From a bacterium (lineage in GTDB: Bacteria; Elusimicrobiota; Elusimicrobia; UBA1565; UBA9628): 64,000 bases of DNA. This document shows, piece by piece, positions 40,704-50,277 of the stretch (within the stretch, counting starts at the first letter, position 1; every line of letters begins with the position of its first letter). The notes under the pieces were generated by a model. The model was not told the origin of the DNA. It did no database searches and worked only from the letters and a program-made list of their open reading frames with translations. Where the stretch lies: NCBI GenBank assembly GCA_021822495.1, contig JAKAQO010000001.1, positions 638,808-702,807 of the forward strand, given 5' to 3'. The position numbers and the translations under genes were made by a program.

Positions 40704-41537
40704 TTGCAAATTATCACCTTAGCGAATCAAAAAGGGGGGGTTGGAAAAACAACCTCAGTTCTCAATTTGGGGGCGGCTCTCGCTCAAATGGGGTTTCAAA
40801 CCCTCATCGTAGATTCTGATCCTCAGGGAAATGCAACTTCTGGGCTGGGTTTCGATAAACGCGCGTTTTCTCCCAGCGTTTACAATGTCCTGGTTGATTT
40901 AATGCCTATTGATAAGACAATTCGCCCTACTTCTGTTCCGAATTTATTTCTAGCGGGCGCGGGAGTTGATCTAGCGGGGGCAGAAGTGGAACTAGTGCCG
41001 GCCTTGGCCCGAGAAAGCCGTTTAAAGGGGTCTTTTGCTTCTATTAAAAATCAGTTTGAGTTTGTTTTGATTGATTGCCCTCCTTCTTTAGGGCTTCTTA
41101 CGGTCAACGCGTTGACAGCCGCAACCCATGTTTTAATCCCTATTCAGGGCGAATATTATGCTTTGGAGGGCTTGGCGCAATTTGTGGATACCATTAACCG
41201 GGTCAAAAAAGCGTTGAACCCTTCTCTCGATTTCTTGGGGTGTTTTCTCACCTTATTTGACAGCCGCATGAGTTTGGCGCAGCAGGTTCAAGACGAAGTG
41301 AAAAAATTCATGAAAGAAAAACTTTTTAAGTCTATTATCCCGCGGAGTATTCGTTTAGCGGAAGCCCCAGGCTTTGGAAAAACTATTTTTGAACACGACG
41401 CTAAATCTCGGGGGGCGCAGGCTTATCTCGATTTGTCGCGAGAGATTTTAGTCCGAATGAATTATCTTTGCGAGTTGAATCAGATTTCAGAGAGATCGAA
41501 TCATCAAGACTCAGTAGTCGTGGGAGAAATCGCATGA
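40704..41537 (+). CDS. parA: Chromosome-partitioning ATPase ParA/Soj
   Basis: A 277-residue Walker-type ATPase. The deviant Walker A is NQKGGVGKTTS near the N-terminus, Walker A' is IVDSDPQGNATSGLG, and FVLIDCPPSLGLLT is Walker B. TTG start; it gives the usual MQIITLANQKGGVGKTT N-terminus. It drives origin segregation with ParB, whose gene overlaps it by four bases. A parS-like dyad touches its start. Confidence 0.95.
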   Translation: MQIITLANQKGGVGKTTSVLNLGAALAQMGFQTLIVDSDPQGNATSGLGFDKRAFSPSVYNVLVDLMPIDKTIRPTSVPNLFLAGAGVDLAGAEVELVPALARESRLKGSFASIKNQFEFVLIDCPPSLGLLTVNALTAATHVLIPIQGEYYALEGLAQFVDTINRVKKALNPSLDFLGCFLTLFDSRMSLAQQVQDEVKKFMKEKLFKSIIPRSIRLAEAPGFGKTIFEHDAKSRGAQAYLDLSREILVRMNYLCELNQISERSNHQDSVVVGEIA

Positions 41538-42406
41538 GAAAAGCATTGGGCCGTGGTCTCGGAGCGTTAATTTCGGTTGAAGAGCCACAAGAAAATCAAA
41601 AAAAAGCAGAAGGGACGTTGCGCGTGGTTTTGGTTGAAAAAATCCGTCCCAGTCATTTGCAGGCGCGCAAGAATTTTGATCCGGAAAAACTCTCCGAACT
41701 CGCGGCTTCAATCAAACAGCATGGGTTAGCCCAACCCCTGCTAGTCTCCTATGATTCTCAACGGGACTCTTACGAGCTGATTGCCGGCGAGAGGCGTTTA
41801 AGAGCCTGTGTATTAGCCGGGCTTAACGAAGTGGAAGTCTTGGTTCGAGAATCTAAATCTGATAAAGACCGAATGATGGTGGGGCTTATTGAAAACCTTC
41901 AGCGTCAAGATTTGAACGCGATTGAAGAGGCTTTGGGGTATTTGCGCTTAATGAAGGAATTTCACATTTCTCAAAATGATTTGGCTCATACGGTTGGGAA
42001 ATCGAAATCAGCGGTTTCAAATACTTTGCGTTTATTGGACTTATCCGAAGAAATACAAAAAGCGGTTCAATTTGGCCAAATCAGCGAAGGTCATGCGCGT
42101 GCCTTGCTTATGGTTCCCGAGGCGATGGAGAGAAATAGAATTTTTAAAAAAATTTTAGAAAACAAGCTCTCGGTTCGTGAGACGGAGGACCTCGCTCGTC
42201 AAACCCATAGCGCTAAAAGCAAACGCGCGCAAAAAATCTCAAAGGAAAAAGATCCGGATATCGCCTTACAAGAAGCTCAGTGGCGGGAATTTTTGGGCAC
42301 GAATGTGGAGATTCGCATGAAAAAAAATCAAAAAGAAGGGCAGATTGTGATTAATTTTTATGACTTGGCGGAGTTTGAGAGATTGACACAATTATTTAAA
42401 AAATGA
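41534..42406 (+). CDS. parB: Chromosome-partitioning protein ParB/Spo0J
   Basis: A 290-residue ParB. The CTPase motifs are GERRLRA (box II) and ENLQRQDLNAIEEA (box III), after KIRPSHLQARKNFD. The helix-turn-helix is SQNDLAHTVGKSKSAVSNTLRLL, which reads parS, and the C-terminus is a dimerisation zipper. Start chosen at the ATG overlapping the parA stop; it yields the canonical MRKALGRGLGALI N-terminus. A longer frame from 41468 lies within parA. Confidence 0.96.
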   Translation: MRKALGRGLGALISVEEPQENQKKAEGTLRVVLVEKIRPSHLQARKNFDPEKLSELAASIKQHGLAQPLLVSYDSQRDSYELIAGERRLRACVLAGLNEVEVLVRESKSDKDRMMVGLIENLQRQDLNAIEEALGYLRLMKEFHISQNDLAHTVGKSKSAVSNTLRLLDLSEEIQKAVQFGQISEGHARALLMVPEAMERNRIFKKILENKLSVRETEDLARQTHSAKSKRAQKISKEKDPDIALQEAQWREFLGTNVEIRMKKNQKEGQIVINFYDLAEFERLTQLFKK

Positions 42407-43380
42407 TTAAAATTATTACATTTTTCTTGTTTTTTGTTTCGCCCTCATTTTCTTATGCTGTCACCGTTTCCACGAGTTCTGCCTTGCCGAATTATCTTTC
42501 TCTTTTACCCGATATTCATGGTTTCAACCGTTTTTCCGATGGGGGGCCGGATGGTAATTGGTATATTGGGTTTAATAACGCATGGATCGTGAAACTTCCC
42601 TCCGCTCCCGTGGGCAATTTTATCCACGCTTTTATCGGAGCTAAAATTGGCCGCGCCAAAACCCAGCCGAATCCTGATAAGCCTTGGGAACGAGACATTA
42701 TTGACGGGAAAATATACATGGCTGTCTCTCAGGTTCCTGCGTTCTCAACGGAACAAAGCTACTTTCTAACCGAAACCTCGGATATTTCCGTTGATCCGGA
42801 CTCTCCAGAATCAAAAAGCCCGCGCGGCAAAGGCCGCTGGTTTTGGGCGGAGGTGCCAATGGGAATGATTAGCTTTACGCAACCTAATTATCTCATTATT
42901 TGGTCTCCCACGGAATCTTTCACTTCCGTTTCCAGTTCTCCGGTTTTGGCGGCGGCGATGCCGGACAGCTCTTCTCTACCGGAATATCCTCTTGCCTGGA
43001 ATAATCACAGCATTTCAGGCGTGCCTCCGCGTTCGGTCGAAGGTTCGCTTGAAACTCCGATTAATATCTTCCCGGCCCTGGCGATTAAGCTTGTGGGGCC
43101 CATGGCTCAATCCTCGGTGACCATTCAAAATTTTTCCATCTTTGAAGGAAGATTCCATTCTCTCGTTCGCTTTTCCGTCTCCGGAAAAGATATTTCCGGC
43201 GTTTGGGTCGAATCTTCTGACGACCAACTGAATTGGGAGAGAATAAGCCCTATTCTTCAGTCGCCGCCTTTTTATTTCTCATTTGACAAGGCTCTTCTTA
43301 AGAGCGGCAACTATCTTCGCGGCGCGGCTGAAGATGAAAGCGGCGATGTAGGCTTTAGCGCGCCGTCTCCCATTCCCTAG
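42403..43380 (+). CDS. Secreted protein of unknown function
   Basis: A 325-residue protein with a signal peptide (ITFFLFFVSPSFSYA). The mature part is rich in aromatic residues and beta strand, with no cysteines of note and no motif I recognise. A C-terminal region (about 240-325: FEGRFHSLVRFSVSGKD and WVESSDDQLNWERIS) looks like an immunoglobulin-like or carbohydrate-binding sandwich. The ATG overlaps the parB stop by four bases, so it is probably co-transcribed with parAB, an unusual partner. It is followed by asd after five bases. Confidence 0.7.
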   Translation: MIKIITFFLFFVSPSFSYAVTVSTSSALPNYLSLLPDIHGFNRFSDGGPDGNWYIGFNNAWIVKLPSAPVGNFIHAFIGAKIGRAKTQPNPDKPWERDIIDGKIYMAVSQVPAFSTEQSYFLTETSDISVDPDSPESKSPRGKGRWFWAEVPMGMISFTQPNYLIIWSPTESFTSVSSSPVLAAAMPDSSSLPEYPLAWNNHSISGVPPRSVEGSLETPINIFPALAIKLVGPMAQSSVTIQNFSIFEGRFHSLVRFSVSGKDISGVWVESSDDQLNWERISPILQSPPFYFSFDKALLKSGNYLRGAAEDESGDVGFSAPSPIP

Positions 43381-43385
43381 TTTTT

Positions 43386-44411
43386 ATGGTTGAATTATCC
43401 GTCGGAGTGGTGGGGGCAACCGGGCTTGTCGGCCGTGAGCTTTTATTTTTCCTTGAGAAAAGAAAATTTCCTCTCTCGCGTCTGGATTGTTACTCTTCCG
43501 GGAAATCAAATCAGGGAATTTTCTTCCAAGGGAAAAAATATTCGGCTAAAAAATTTAATTTTAACGAGGCGAAAAAAAATCAAATTATTTTTTTTGTCAG
43601 CTCTGATGAGGTTTCCGCGCGTTGGGCAAAAAAATTGGCGGCCTTGGGCATTTGGGTTATCGACGACAGTTCCGCTTTTAGAAATGATCCCGCCGTGCCG
43701 CTGGTGATTCCAGAAGTCAACAAGGAAGAGATTTCCCCAAGGTCTCGCCTCCTTGCGGGGCCCAACTGCACGATGACCGGCCTTGGCGTCGCCGGATACC
43801 GGCTGCATCAGAAAATCGGAGTTAAAGAGATTCGGCTTGCCTCCTATCAGTCGGTTTCAGGCGCGGGGAGAGCCGCTGTGGAGGATTTTTTCGCCGAAAC
43901 CAGAAAAGACATGAAAAATTTTTCCCTGAAAGGGGGGAGAGTTCCCATTTTGAAAATGAAAAAATCGCTTCATTTGCCTCGTCCCATTTCCGCTAATGTC
44001 TTTCCCCAGGTCGGGGCTTTTGATTCTCAGGGCGTTTCCGGGGAAGAAAGTAAGGTTGCCTTTGAATTAAGAAAAGTTTGGAAAGCGCCGAACCTTAAAA
44101 TCAGCGTCACGGCGGTGCGCGTGCCGACATTGAGGGGACATTGTTTATCGGCCTGGCTGACGCTTAGAAAACCAATTTCCCTTAAAGAAGCGACGCGGTT
44201 GATTTCAGCCTCAACCATCTTGAAAAATGATCATTCTTATCCCACGCCGCTTTCTTGCGCGGGCAGAGAAGGCGTTTTTGTATCGCGCATCAGACGAGGG
44301 TGTTCTCCTTTTGAAATCGTTTTGTGGATTGCGATGGACAACCTTATTAAGGGCGCGGCTTTAAACTCCGTGCAGATTGCCGAAGAAATTTTGCGCTGCG
44401 GATTTATTTAA
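43386..44411 (+). CDS. asd: Aspartate-semialdehyde dehydrogenase
   Basis: A 341-residue NADP enzyme that reduces aspartyl phosphate on the way to lysine, diaminopimelate, threonine and methionine. N-terminal GVVGATGLVGRELL binds NADP; the catalytic cysteine is in GPNCTMTGL (usually PNCTT). SYQSVSGAGRAAV and VPTLRGHCLSAW, with the catalytic histidine region, complete the family pattern. Length is normal. Confidence 0.95.
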   Translation: MVELSVGVVGATGLVGRELLFFLEKRKFPLSRLDCYSSGKSNQGIFFQGKKYSAKKFNFNEAKKNQIIFFVSSDEVSARWAKKLAALGIWVIDDSSAFRNDPAVPLVIPEVNKEEISPRSRLLAGPNCTMTGLGVAGYRLHQKIGVKEIRLASYQSVSGAGRAAVEDFFAETRKDMKNFSLKGGRVPILKMKKSLHLPRPISANVFPQVGAFDSQGVSGEESKVAFELRKVWKAPNLKISVTAVRVPTLRGHCLSAWLTLRKPISLKEATRLISASTILKNDHSYPTPLSCAGREGVFVSRIRRGCSPFEIVLWIAMDNLIKGAALNSVQIAEEILRCGFI

Positions 44412-44456
44412 GTAGAATGAGAAAAGAAGCGCGTTTATTTAAAAAGGGGGAATCGT

Positions 44457-45596
44457 ATGCCAACAGCTACTCAATTTGTTCCGGGTCTTGAAGGGATTGT
44501 CGCCGTTCAAACCAAGCTCAGTCATGTGGACGGTCAAAAGGGAAGGCTTATCATCGGAGGTTATTCGATTGAGGAACTCGCCGGAAAAGTTTCTTTTGAG
44601 GAAGCCGCCGAGCTTTTGTGGACCGGAACCTTGCCTTCTTCTAAGGAGTCGGCTAGTTTTCGAAAAGAACTCGCGGAACTAAGGACGATTCGCCCTGAAA
44701 CCTTGGACATTATCAAGGTGGCGAGACATTCTCCACCGATAGACGCGCTGAGAATGGCGTGCGCGACTTTGTCTTTGGATTTATCCAACCCCAATGATAT
44801 TTCTCCCGCCGCGGATTTGGCGGTCGCAAAAAGATTAACCGCGCGCTTTCCGACGGTCGTCGCCGCTCATGCGCGCTTACGCCAAGGGCATGACCCGATT
44901 CCCCCGCGAACCGATTTGGGGCTGGCGGAAAATTTTCTTTATATGGTTTTTGGCGAAGTGCCGCATCCGGCTGTCGCCAAGGCTTTGGATACCTATTGGA
45001 CCACCGTCATCGATCACGGAATGAATGCCTCCACTTTTTCCGCTCGCGTGATTGCCAGCACCAGATCCGATATGGTGAGCGCGGTGACGGGAGCCGTGGG
45101 GGCGCTTAAAGGTCCTTTGCATGGCGGAGCTCCGGGACCTGTTTTAGATATGCTTGTGGATATTCAATCGGCCGATCGAGCGGAAGCGTGGCTTAAAAAT
45201 GAGCTTAACGCCGGACGCCGTATCATGGGTTTTGGCCACCGAGTTTATAAAGTTCGCGATCCCAGGGCCGAGGTTTTGGCAAAGACGGCTGAGGCTTTAG
45301 CGGGAGCTGATTTGAGAAACCGCAAACTCTACGATTTGGCGCGCTCAGTTGAAAAAACGGCTCTCAGGGTTCTAGACGAGGTGAAGCCTGGCCGGAATCT
45401 TAAAACCAATGTTGAGTTTTATACCGCTTTGGTTTTGCAGTCGGCGGGACTGGTTCCGGATCAGTTCGTGTCGATGTTCGCTTGCGGTCGCGTGGCCGGT
45501 TGGTGCGCTCATGTCATGGAACAACACGCGCAGGATCGCCTCATTCGTCCTCAGTCGGAATATTTGGGTCCGCAAAACCTGACCGTTTCACGTTAA
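44457..45596 (+). CDS. Citrate synthase (CitA-like)
   Basis: A 379-residue citrate synthase that condenses acetyl-CoA and oxaloacetate. Substrate-binding histidines are in GPLHGGAPG and GFGHRVYKVRDPRA. The third catalytic residue, usually Asp in NVDFY, is Glu here (NVEFYTALVL), as I recall for the CitA branch of actinobacteria. The C-terminal GRVAGWCAHVMEQ also fits that branch. Methylcitrate synthase is an alternative, but no prp genes are near. GGGGG upstream of ATG serves as ribosome site. Confidence 0.9.
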   Translation: MPTATQFVPGLEGIVAVQTKLSHVDGQKGRLIIGGYSIEELAGKVSFEEAAELLWTGTLPSSKESASFRKELAELRTIRPETLDIIKVARHSPPIDALRMACATLSLDLSNPNDISPAADLAVAKRLTARFPTVVAAHARLRQGHDPIPPRTDLGLAENFLYMVFGEVPHPAVAKALDTYWTTVIDHGMNASTFSARVIASTRSDMVSAVTGAVGALKGPLHGGAPGPVLDMLVDIQSADRAEAWLKNELNAGRRIMGFGHRVYKVRDPRAEVLAKTAEALAGADLRNRKLYDLARSVEKTALRVLDEVKPGRNLKTNVEFYTALVLQSAGLVPDQFVSMFACGRVAGWCAHVMEQHAQDRLIRPQSEYLGPQNLTVSR

Positions 45597-45608
45597 TTCG
45601 TAATTCGA

Positions 45609-45647
45609 GGGACGCATCATTTAATTATTAAATTGAGTGATGCGCCC
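45609..45647 (+). terminator. Long hairpin after citrate synthase
   Basis: CGCATCA (45613-45619) pairs with TGATGCG (45638-45644). The outer GGG/CCC extends the stem with one bulge pair, and the inner TTTAATT/AATTGA-like parts prolong it. No strong T-run follows, so it may be rho-aided or an RNA-stabilising structure. Confidence 0.6.
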
Positions 45648-45662
45648 TTGTAATTTAGATAG

Positions 45663-45692
45663 TTGACAAAGATAGTCAGAAATTAATAACCT
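45663..45692 (+). promoter_or_regulatory. Promoter of the PuuD-like gene
   Basis: A perfect TTGACA (45663-45668). Possible -10 boxes are TAATAA (45684-45689, spacer 15) or TAACCT (45687-45692, spacer 18). AAGGAG at 45701-45706 is the ribosome-binding site for the ATG at 45713. Confidence 0.6.
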
Positions 45693-45712
45693 AGGTTTTT
45701 AAGGAGAAAATA

Positions 45713-46303
45713 ATGAATAAATATGAGTTTGCTGTACGCTGGTTGCATGTCATCGCGGGAATTACCTGGATTGGAATGCTTTATTTTTTCAATTTCATTA
45801 ACGTGCCGCTTCAGGCCGATCTTGATGATGCCGGCAAAAAAGCCGCCAATCCGAAGTTACTTCCACGCGCGCTGTGGTGGTTCCGCTGGGGGGCGATGAT
45901 CACATTTTTGGCAGGACTCCTTCTCTATGGATTGATTTATATGTATATTCCAGGCGTGGGTTTTAGCGCCCAGGGGTTGCGCGCGCCCTCTCCCTGGCTT
46001 TTAATGGGGATGCTTTTTGGAACGATCATGTGGTTTAACGTTTGGTTTATTATTTGGCCAGCGCAAAAGCAAATTCTCTCCGGGAAAGCTCCGGCGGAAC
46101 AGCTTCCAGCGATTCGTAAAAAAGCTTATCTCGCTTCCCGAACCAACACCTACCTCTCCGCTCCGATGCTTTTGGGAATGCTGGCCGCTAATCACTTGAA
46201 CGCGGCGTTTACCTGGCCGCGCGCGGTCGTGGCCATCGCCTTGGGGTTCTTGGCCATTTGGACGGCCATTTGGCATTCTTATAAGGTTGGAAAGACCGTT
46301 TAA
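45713..46303 (+). CDS. PuuD-like urate-hydroxylase N-terminal domain membrane protein
   Basis: A 196-residue membrane protein with five or so helices. WLHVIAGITWIGMLYFFNFINVPLQ at the N-terminus, with its His and aromatic residues, and WFNVWFIIWPAQKQI in the middle are typical of the urate hydroxylase PuuD N-terminal family. Full PuuD carries a cytochrome c domain, which is absent here. The histidines could bind haem. Urate turnover is not otherwise indicated, so substrate is open. A cytochrome c gene at 59795 is not linked. Confidence 0.78.
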   Translation: MNKYEFAVRWLHVIAGITWIGMLYFFNFINVPLQADLDDAGKKAANPKLLPRALWWFRWGAMITFLAGLLLYGLIYMYIPGVGFSAQGLRAPSPWLLMGMLFGTIMWFNVWFIIWPAQKQILSGKAPAEQLPAIRKKAYLASRTNTYLSAPMLLGMLAANHLNAAFTWPRAVVAIALGFLAIWTAIWHSYKVGKTV

Positions 46304-46310
46304 TTAAGGT

Positions 46311-46748
46311 TCACTTTCTCTGATTAAAGACAAACGCCCATGGCAAAAGATGGGCGGCGGTCGTTTCCAAAACATTGGAAAAAGGGTCTTTGAGGGACAC
46401 ATCCACAAGCAGAATCGGGCATCCATGGGAGGCAAATTCCATGATCACCTGCCGGCACGCCCCGCACGGTTTCGGAGACTTGGTTGCGACGCAGAGAGCG
46501 GCGATTTTTTTTTCTCCACAGGCGACGGCGTTAAAAATCGCGTTTCTCTCGGCGCAGATGCTGAGCCCATAGGAAGAATTTTCGACGTTACATCCCGAAT
46601 AAATTTTCCCGGAAGATGTGAGGATTGCGGCTCCCACGGCATAGCGGGAATACGGGCAATAAGCGCTTTTGCGGACTTTGAGAGCTGACTGAATCAGCTT
46701 GTTTTTTTGGAAGCGATTGAGCGCCTTTTTTTGATTGAGTGGAGTCAA
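46311..46748 (-). CDS. cdd: Cytidine deaminase
   Basis: A 145-residue tetrameric-type cytidine deaminase for pyrimidine salvage. Zinc ligands and catalytic Glu are in ICAERNAI (Cys-Ala-Glu) and KPCGACRQVI (PCxxC). The substrate loop GCNVENSSYG is intact. Its start overlaps the mtnP stop by four bases, the last gene of a six-gene minus-strand series. Confidence 0.96.
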   Translation of the reverse strand: MTPLNQKKALNRFQKNKLIQSALKVRKSAYCPYSRYAVGAAILTSSGKIYSGCNVENSSYGLSICAERNAIFNAVACGEKKIAALCVATKSPKPCGACRQVIMEFASHGCPILLVDVSLKDPFSNVLETTAAHLLPWAFVFNQRK

Positions 46749-47620
46749 ATATATTTTCCAATAATGAGGGCTAATTTCTTTTTCACTGACGCTGTAATCG
46801 CTTTCGGAGAAGTGACGATCGCATACTTCATCGCTTCAGGACAAGCACAACGAGCGTCTCTCCGCGCAATTTCAGAGATCGAAGAGACCAAAAGTTTTTG
46901 CGCGTTTTTGGAATTGTCGTGCATAACGGAGGTTACGATATCAGCGGAAACTTCTTCTCCATCTTTCCAGCAGTCATAATCGGTCACGAGACTAATCAAA
47001 GAATAACAAATCTCGGCTTCCCGAGCGAGTTTGGCTTCCGTTGAGGCTGTCATGCCAATGATGGAGAACCCAAGGCTCTTATAAAACCGGGATTCGGCTT
47101 TGGTTGAGAAAAGAGGGCCTTGCATACACACGTAAGTCCCACCCTTATGGGAGTTAATTCCCAGAGAGACGGACTTATCAAAAATTATTTTTGACTGATC
47201 AAGACAAAACGGGGTATGAAAAGCCGTATGGGCCACGATTCCGTTTCCAAAGAAGGTGGCGGCCCGACCGTGGGTTAAATCAAAAATTTGATCAGGGAAA
47301 ACAAAATGGCGCGGAGGGAGTTCTTCTTTTAGGGAACCAACCGCGGTCACCCCGATTAAGCGTTCAACCCCGACCGATTTAAGGGCCCAAATATTGGCCC
47401 GAAAATTGATTTCTTGCGGCAAAATCGTATGTCTATTTCCGTGCCGTGCGAGAAAAGCGCAAGGAACTCCGGAAATTTCTCCTAAGATGAGAGGCGCCGA
47501 GGGCTCTCCAAATGGAGTTTTAACCTTGAAAAGGCGCTTGTTGGAAAAGCCGTCCATGTCGTAGAGGCCGCTTCCCCCGATGATTCCTACTTTTGCTTTT
47601 TTGTTAGAAGATGATTTCAT
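46745..47620 (-). CDS. mtnP: S-methyl-5'-thioadenosine phosphorylase
   Basis: A 291-residue purine-nucleoside phosphorylase of the MTAP group. KVGIIGGSGLYDMDGF at the N-terminus binds phosphate. FLARHGNRHTILPQEINFRAN and GMTASTEAKLAREAEICY are the substrate and ribose sites. MTAP releases adenine and methylthioribose-1-phosphate from the SAM by-product MTA. A purine nucleoside specificity (inosine) cannot be excluded; ASTEAKLA resembles the MTA class (usually TxxPEAxLA). Confidence 0.9.
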   Translation of the reverse strand: MKSSSNKKAKVGIIGGSGLYDMDGFSNKRLFKVKTPFGEPSAPLILGEISGVPCAFLARHGNRHTILPQEINFRANIWALKSVGVERLIGVTAVGSLKEELPPRHFVFPDQIFDLTHGRAATFFGNGIVAHTAFHTPFCLDQSKIIFDKSVSLGINSHKGGTYVCMQGPLFSTKAESRFYKSLGFSIIGMTASTEAKLAREAEICYSLISLVTDYDCWKDGEEVSADIVTSVMHDNSKNAQKLLVSSISEIARRDARCACPEAMKYAIVTSPKAITASVKKKLALIIGKYI

Positions 47621-47661
47621 GGAACTCCCTTTTAGTGCGCGTTAGCGACAAGTTTATTCTA

Positions 47662-48927
47662 TCAAATGGCGGCAACCGGATGATTTTGAGACGTCGGAAC
47701 CGGAAAGCGCGCGCAGAGTTTTTTGACCTCGTTTCTAATGATCTTAAGCCCGGCTTCGTTTTGAGCTTTTGAAAGGGCTTCGTCAATGAGGCTTGCGATA
47801 TGAAGCATTTCCCTTTCCTTCATCCCGCGGGTCGTAATGGCCGGGGTCCCGATGCGGATTCCAGAGGCGATAAAAGGTTTTTGCGGGTCATAGGGAATTG
47901 AGTTTTTATTGACGGTGATTCCGGCTTTGTCCAAAGCCTCTTCGGCCTCTTTTCCGGTGATGTTTTTGGCCCTTAAATCGACGGAAAAAAGGTGACAGTC
48001 AGTTCCTCCGGCGACGATGCGAAACCCTTTTGATTTTAATTCGCTTGAGAGTTTGCGGGCGTTGGCGAGAATTTGGGCCTGGTAATCCTTAAATTCCGGC
48101 TTTAAGGCTTCGCCAAAACAAACGGCCTTGGCCGCGATAATGTGCATCAAAGGCCCTCCTTGAATTCCTGGAAACATGATTTTATCGAGATTAGCCTGTT
48201 GCGCGGCCTTGCATAAAATGAGTCCGCCCCGGGGGCCGCGAAGGGTCTTATGAGTGGTTGAGGTGACAAAATCAGCCAGGGGAACAGGAGAAGGATAAAT
48301 CCCCGCGGCGATAAGCCCCGCGTAATGGGCGACATCGGCGGCGAAAAAGGCTCCGACGGAATCTGCGATTTTTTTAAGGCGCTCCCAATCGAATTTTCGT
48401 GAATAGTTGGAGGCTCCCGCGAAAATGAGGCGAGGCTTATGCTCCAAGGCTAATTTTTCCGCTTCATCGTAATCGATGAGCTCGGTTTCCCTGGAGACGT
48501 TGATCGGGATGATGTTGAAATATTTGCCTGAGAAGTTAAGCGGGTGCCCGTGAGAAAGATGTCCTCCGTGGGCCAGATTGAGTCCCATCACCGTGTCCCC
48601 AGGTTTTAAAACCGAGAGATAGACCGCCATATTGGCCTGGGTTCCGGAATGGGGTTGGACATTGGCGTGCTCGGCGTGAAAAAGGGTTTGAGCTCTTTCG
48701 ATCGCGAGTTTTTCCGCGATATCCACGAACTCGCATCCCCCGTAGTAGCGTTTCCCGGGATAGCCTTCCGCGTATTTATTGGTGAGAATGGAACCCTGGG
48801 CTTCCAGAACCGCCGGAGAAACATAATTTTCGGAAGCGATGAGTTCAAGATTGTCTCTTTGCCTTTCTGTTTCGAGAGAAATTGCGCGGTAGACTTCCGG
48901 ATCTTGGCGCTCAAGAAGAGAATTCAT
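47662..48927 (-). CDS. glyA: Serine hydroxymethyltransferase
   Basis: A 421-residue PLP enzyme that makes glycine and methylene-THF, feeding the folate pool used by MetF and FolD in this window. The PLP lysine is in [29 protein letters not shown] and [16 protein letters not shown] are classic. Its start overlaps the tsaC stop by four bases. Confidence 0.97.
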   Translation of the reverse strand: MNSLLERQDPEVYRAISLETERQRDNLELIASENYVSPAVLEAQGSILTNKYAEGYPGKRYYGGCEFVDIAEKLAIERAQTLFHAEHANVQPHSGTQANMAVYLSVLKPGDTVMGLNLAHGGHLSHGHPLNFSGKYFNIIPINVSRETELIDYDEAEKLALEHKPRLIFAGASNYSRKFDWERLKKIADSVGAFFAADVAHYAGLIAAGIYPSPVPLADFVTSTTHKTLRGPRGGLILCKAAQQANLDKIMFPGIQGGPLMHIIAAKAVCFGEALKPEFKDYQAQILANARKLSSELKSKGFRIVAGGTDCHLFSVDLRAKNITGKEAEEALDKAGITVNKNSIPYDPQKPFIASGIRIGTPAITTRGMKEREMLHIASLIDEALSKAQNEAGLKIIRNEVKKLCARFPVPTSQNHPVAAI

Positions 48928-49601
48928 TTTTTATCTCCTGTAACCGAAACATTTTCCGGCGGGCAAACTTCAAAAGCTTGGGAGGCGGAAATTTTCCCTT
49001 CTCTCAAAATTCGAATGGTTTTCCCGGTTGCGTCAATAATGGTCGCTTCTCCTCCCGGCGTGTCTCCGGCGGAGATGATATAATCAACCGTTCCTCGAAA
49101 CGTAGAAAGAACGTCTTCGGCTTTAGAGATTGCCGGGGAGCCGGAAATATTAGCGCTGGTCGAAACCCATGGAACTCCCGAAATCTTAATGATCTCGTTG
49201 AGAAGCGGGTGATTGAGGACGCTGATAGCGATGGTTTGATATTCCGGGAAGGTCAAAATTTTTCCTTGTTGGGTGGGCCTTAAGACCAGGGTCAAGGCTC
49301 CCGGCCAAAATTTTTGCGACAGTTTTTCCGCCTGGTCGGTCCATTGAACCCATTTTTTAGCCTCCTCCGCTGACCAGACTAGAACGGGAAGGGGTTTAAT
49401 GCTGGAGCGGGCCTTGATTTGATAAATGCGCCGGGAGGCTGCTTTGATAAGACCGGTTGATCCTAAGCCGTAAACAGTGTCGGTCGGAAAAATAATTGTG
49501 CGACAGGCTTTAGCGGCTTCGGCCAAGGTTTGAATCGCTTCTTCCGGCAATTTCCCGGCGTCGCTCGCATGAAAAATTTTCGTGTCAACTCTCAGGCTCA
49601 T
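48924..49601 (-). CDS. tsaC: L-threonylcarbamoyladenylate synthase (Sua5/YrdC/TsaC)
   Basis: A 225-residue enzyme that makes the threonylcarbamoyl-AMP used for t6A37 in ANN-decoding tRNAs. KxR-SxxN-type features appear as [31 protein letters not shown] and [12 protein letters not shown]. The short C-terminus lacks the Sua5 extra domain, so TsaC is the better name. It overlaps rsmI by 17 bases. Confidence 0.95.
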   Translation of the reverse strand: MSLRVDTKIFHASDAGKLPEEAIQTLAEAAKACRTIIFPTDTVYGLGSTGLIKAASRRIYQIKARSSIKPLPVLVWSAEEAKKWVQWTDQAEKLSQKFWPGALTLVLRPTQQGKILTFPEYQTIAISVLNHPLLNEIIKISGVPWVSTSANISGSPAISKAEDVLSTFRGTVDYIISAGDTPGGEATIIDATGKTIRILREGKISASQAFEVCPPENVSVTGDKK

Positions 49602-50277
49602 TAAACAAGTCTCCTTTGGGATGAATCATTACGACGAACTCGCCGAGAATGGGTTCTTTGGCGTCAATCTTATTTTTGACTTCTTCAAGGTTTCCGCAAA
49701 ACCATTCTTCGTGTATTTTAGAAATTTCTCGGGCGACCGCGCACTGGGCTTTAGAGGAAAAAACCTCGAAAAGCTCCTGCATTAAGTTTTTGACGCGAAA
49801 AGGAGATTCGTAGAGAACGATCGTTCTTTGAAGAGTGGAGAAGGTTTCTAAAATTCGTCTTCTTTTTCCCGGGGCTCTGGGTAAAAATCCCAAAAAGATA
49901 AAGGAATCCGCCGGAAGCCCGGATCCGGCCAATGCGGCGACTACCGCGCTGGGACCGGGGATTGCCAGCGCCTCAATATTTTCTTTTCGCGCCAGGGCGA
50001 CGATTTTGTGGCCCGGATCAGAGATGCCCGGAAGGCCGCCATCGGAAACCAGGGCGATATTTTTTCCGCCCTTGAGTTCATCGAGCATTTGCCTGATGAC
50101 TTTGGGGTTGTGTTCATCATAGCGCTTAAGGGGTGCTGAGATTCCAAAATAAGAAGTGAGAATTCTGGTTCGCCGGGTATCCTCGCAATAAATGATGGAA
50201 GCTTTTTTAAGGGCTTCAAGGGCTCGGGGACCCATGTCGCCCAAATTTCCGATTGGAGTGGGCACAATGGTCAGCAC
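49585..50277 (-). CDS. rsmI: 16S rRNA 2'-O-ribose C1402 methyltransferase
   Basis: A 230-residue SAM-dependent tetrapyrrole-methylase-fold enzyme. VPTPIGNLGDMGPRALEAL at the start, YCEDTRRTRILTSYF, LVSDGGLPGISDPG and IPGPSAVVAALAGSGLP are the family motifs. It modifies the ribosomal P-site nucleotide C1402. It overlaps tsaC by 17 bases and the HD-GYP gene by one base. The C-terminal about 50-residue domain of E. coli RsmI is absent. Confidence 0.96.
   Translation of the reverse strand: MLTIVPTPIGNLGDMGPRALEALKKASIIYCEDTRRTRILTSYFGISAPLKRYDEHNPKVIRQMLDELKGGKNIALVSDGGLPGISDPGHKIVALARKENIEALAIPGPSAVVAALAGSGLPADSFIFLGFLPRAPGKRRRILETFSTLQRTIVLYESPFRVKNLMQELFEVFSSKAQCAVAREISKIHEEWFCGNLEEVKNKIDAKEPILGEFVVMIHPKGDLFNEPES

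Noticed and set aside
45580-45600. parS-like GTTTCACGTTAA at the end of citrate synthase
   Set aside because: Only one half matches; the other half lacks the symmetrical GTGAAAC.
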